From assembly GCA_020796225.1 (NCBI GenBank), contig CM036759.1:66936590-67000589 (forward strand): DNA of 64,000 nt, written 5' to 3'. A program made the translations under genes and the position numbers. Within the stretch, counting starts at the first letter, position 1; each line of letters opens with the position of its first letter. The notes under the pieces were generated by a model. That model did not search any database and was not told where the DNA came from. It saw only the letters and a program-made list of their open reading frames with translations. Below, piece after piece: positions 62,909 to 64,000 of the stretch. Origin of the DNA: Arion vulgaris. Taxonomy: Eukaryota; Mollusca; Gastropoda; Stylommatophora; Arionidae.

Positions 62909-63077
62909 CTAAATTATCCAAAAATAAATATATTTATTAAATGTGGAATTAGGTCAACTATCATCGGTTTCAAATGTTGACATTGGGGTTGTTGATCAAG
63001 AGATTGTGATGGATCCACAAGGGAGTGAACCGGTTACCTTTGGCACGAGACTCGTGCAACTAATCTCTACCACAGAT

Positions 63078-63122
63078 GGTGACCCCTGTGGTAATCCACC
63101 CTGGCTTACCACAGGGGTCACC
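63078..63122. repeat. Perfect 17-bp inverted repeat at LINE truncation point
   Basis: GGTGACCCCTGTGGTAA (63078-63094) and its exact reverse complement (63106-63122) are separated by 11 nt. The right arm is the RT coding sequence for LPQGSP; the left arm lies outside the intact reading frame. Confidence 0.92.
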
Positions 63123-64000
63123 ATTATCTTCGGTGTTGTTCAATGCCTATACTGTGAGCATCACAAAAGATCACGGTAGAGGAAGGACAATGTCATATGC
63201 AGATGATGTGTTGGTGTATCGTCAGGGCAAGGATAGAGAACAGCTTGTGGAGGAACTTCAGTCAGAACTCGACCGCATAGGTAGATGGTGCGTTGAAGCA
63301 GGAGCATTGGTCAACCCCACAAAAGCAGTGGTGACATGGTTCTCTTTAAACAACCACATCGTCAACACTCCAACACCATCTGTGGTTTTGTGTTCAGAGG
63401 TGGTGGAGCGATCTCAGTCTATGAAATACCTGGGGCTGCGTTTTGATCGTAGTCTAGCTTTTACGGAACACATAGCTCATGTGATAATGAAGGCGAAGAA
63501 AGGTTTGCTGGCGATGAGGGTAATGGCTGCGGCGGATTGTGAACAGCGCCATCTTTGTCTTTTATACCAGGGTCTGGTCCTTTCTGTGCTTGAGTATGCA
63601 CTGGCGATCCTGACTCTCAGTCATAGTCAGATAGAACGACTGGAAAGAATACAGAACGAGGCGATGCGCATTATACTTGGTTGCACTAAAGACACGTCGT
63701 GCAGGGCGATGCGCTATCTCCTTGACTATCCTACTATGGAGTATAGAATACTGATGAGCCGTGCACGAGCATACCTTTGAGTCAATGCTGACACACAACA
63801 TCCTCTGCACTTGGAAATAAAGAGACAAAAAGGAAATAGGTTAAAAAGAGGAAAATCTTGGATGGGTCAGGCCTGTATTGAACAGGTGTGTACACTTGAA
63901 GATATTGATCCCGGTGAAGAATGGATACCAGTGCCAACAGGAATCGCTACATCCTTTTCTGTATGCATCAAACTTGATAAAGAATGCAGGCAACACAACC
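63078..64000 (+). pseudogene. I-clade-like LINE, reverse transcriptase onward (5'-truncated)
   Basis: Starts within RT block B (GLPQGSPLSSVLFNAY, frame from 63102). It continues with the catalytic YADD box (MSYADDVLVYRQGKDREQLV), RIGRWCVEAGALVNPTKAVV, QSMKYLGLRFDRSLAFTEHI, LCLLYQGLVLSVLEYALAIL and ERIQNEAMRIILGCTKDTSC. A TGA at 63778-63780 is the only stop; the same frame continues with HPLHLEIKRQKGNRLKRGKS, WMGQACIEQV to the window end. The family usually continues into RNase H. RT block A (first Asp) is missing, so it is inactive. Confidence 0.85.

Overview
The window looks like AT-rich genomic DNA from an invertebrate animal, most likely a mollusc and possibly a gastropod. The basis is an intron-rich, clearly animal striatin gene, many tRNA-derived SINEs and non-LTR retrotransposon remains, and two embedded fragments of the 5' end of 18S rRNA whose sequence resembles what I recall for gastropods. 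The species assignment is inference. Nothing bacterial is present: no operons, CRISPR array, tRNA gene or prokaryotic promoter.

One cellular gene is recognisable: a striatin (STRN family) gene on the minus strand. Twelve exons lie between 62908 and 21641. All splice junctions have plausible GT/AG sites, and the joined exons add up to exactly 499 codons including the stop. They encode an acidic linker, a basic stretch, a linker, and the complete C-terminal WD40 propeller ending in ALAKVFV. The N-terminal part (caveolin-binding, coiled-coil and calmodulin-binding regions in known striatins) lies beyond the right edge. A polyadenylation signal is at 21163-21168.

Almost everything else is repetitive. 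By hand-drawn boundaries roughly 30 kb is tandem repeat. This includes a 37-bp satellite at 1-2570, a 36/39-bp satellite at 3356-14540 split by two inserted 1.3-kb elements, a 107-bp satellite at 36120-39350, a 63-bp satellite at 57960-59540, and about 25 shorter arrays with units of 14 to 130 bp. Interspersed are fragments of several non-LTR retrotransposons (LINE), about two dozen copies of six SINE-like families, two TTAA-flanked fold-back MITEs, a mariner transposase relic and one more possible DNA transposon.

Three themes stand out. (1) A 3.86-kb composite element at 40998-44858 (minus strand) carries two cassettes of presumed external spacer plus the first ~117 nt of 18S rRNA. It ends in a (GAA)n tail and is flanked by a 13-bp direct repeat, the hallmark of target-primed retrotransposition. 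Its 3' domain resembles that of a small SINE, and a LINE here has the same kind of tail. (2) Many tandem arrays can be traced to an internal segment of a transposon copy, so mobile elements appear to seed minisatellites in this genome. (3) One such array has triplicated a striatin splice donor.

Layout: 1-2570 satellite; 2571-3355 diverged repeats; 3356-14540 satellite with the twin 1.3-kb elements at 4263-6871; 14540-21125 repeats and SINEs downstream of the gene; 21145-62908 striatin with repeat-filled introns; 62909-64000 intron containing the 5'-truncated start of an I-clade-like LINE that runs off the window.
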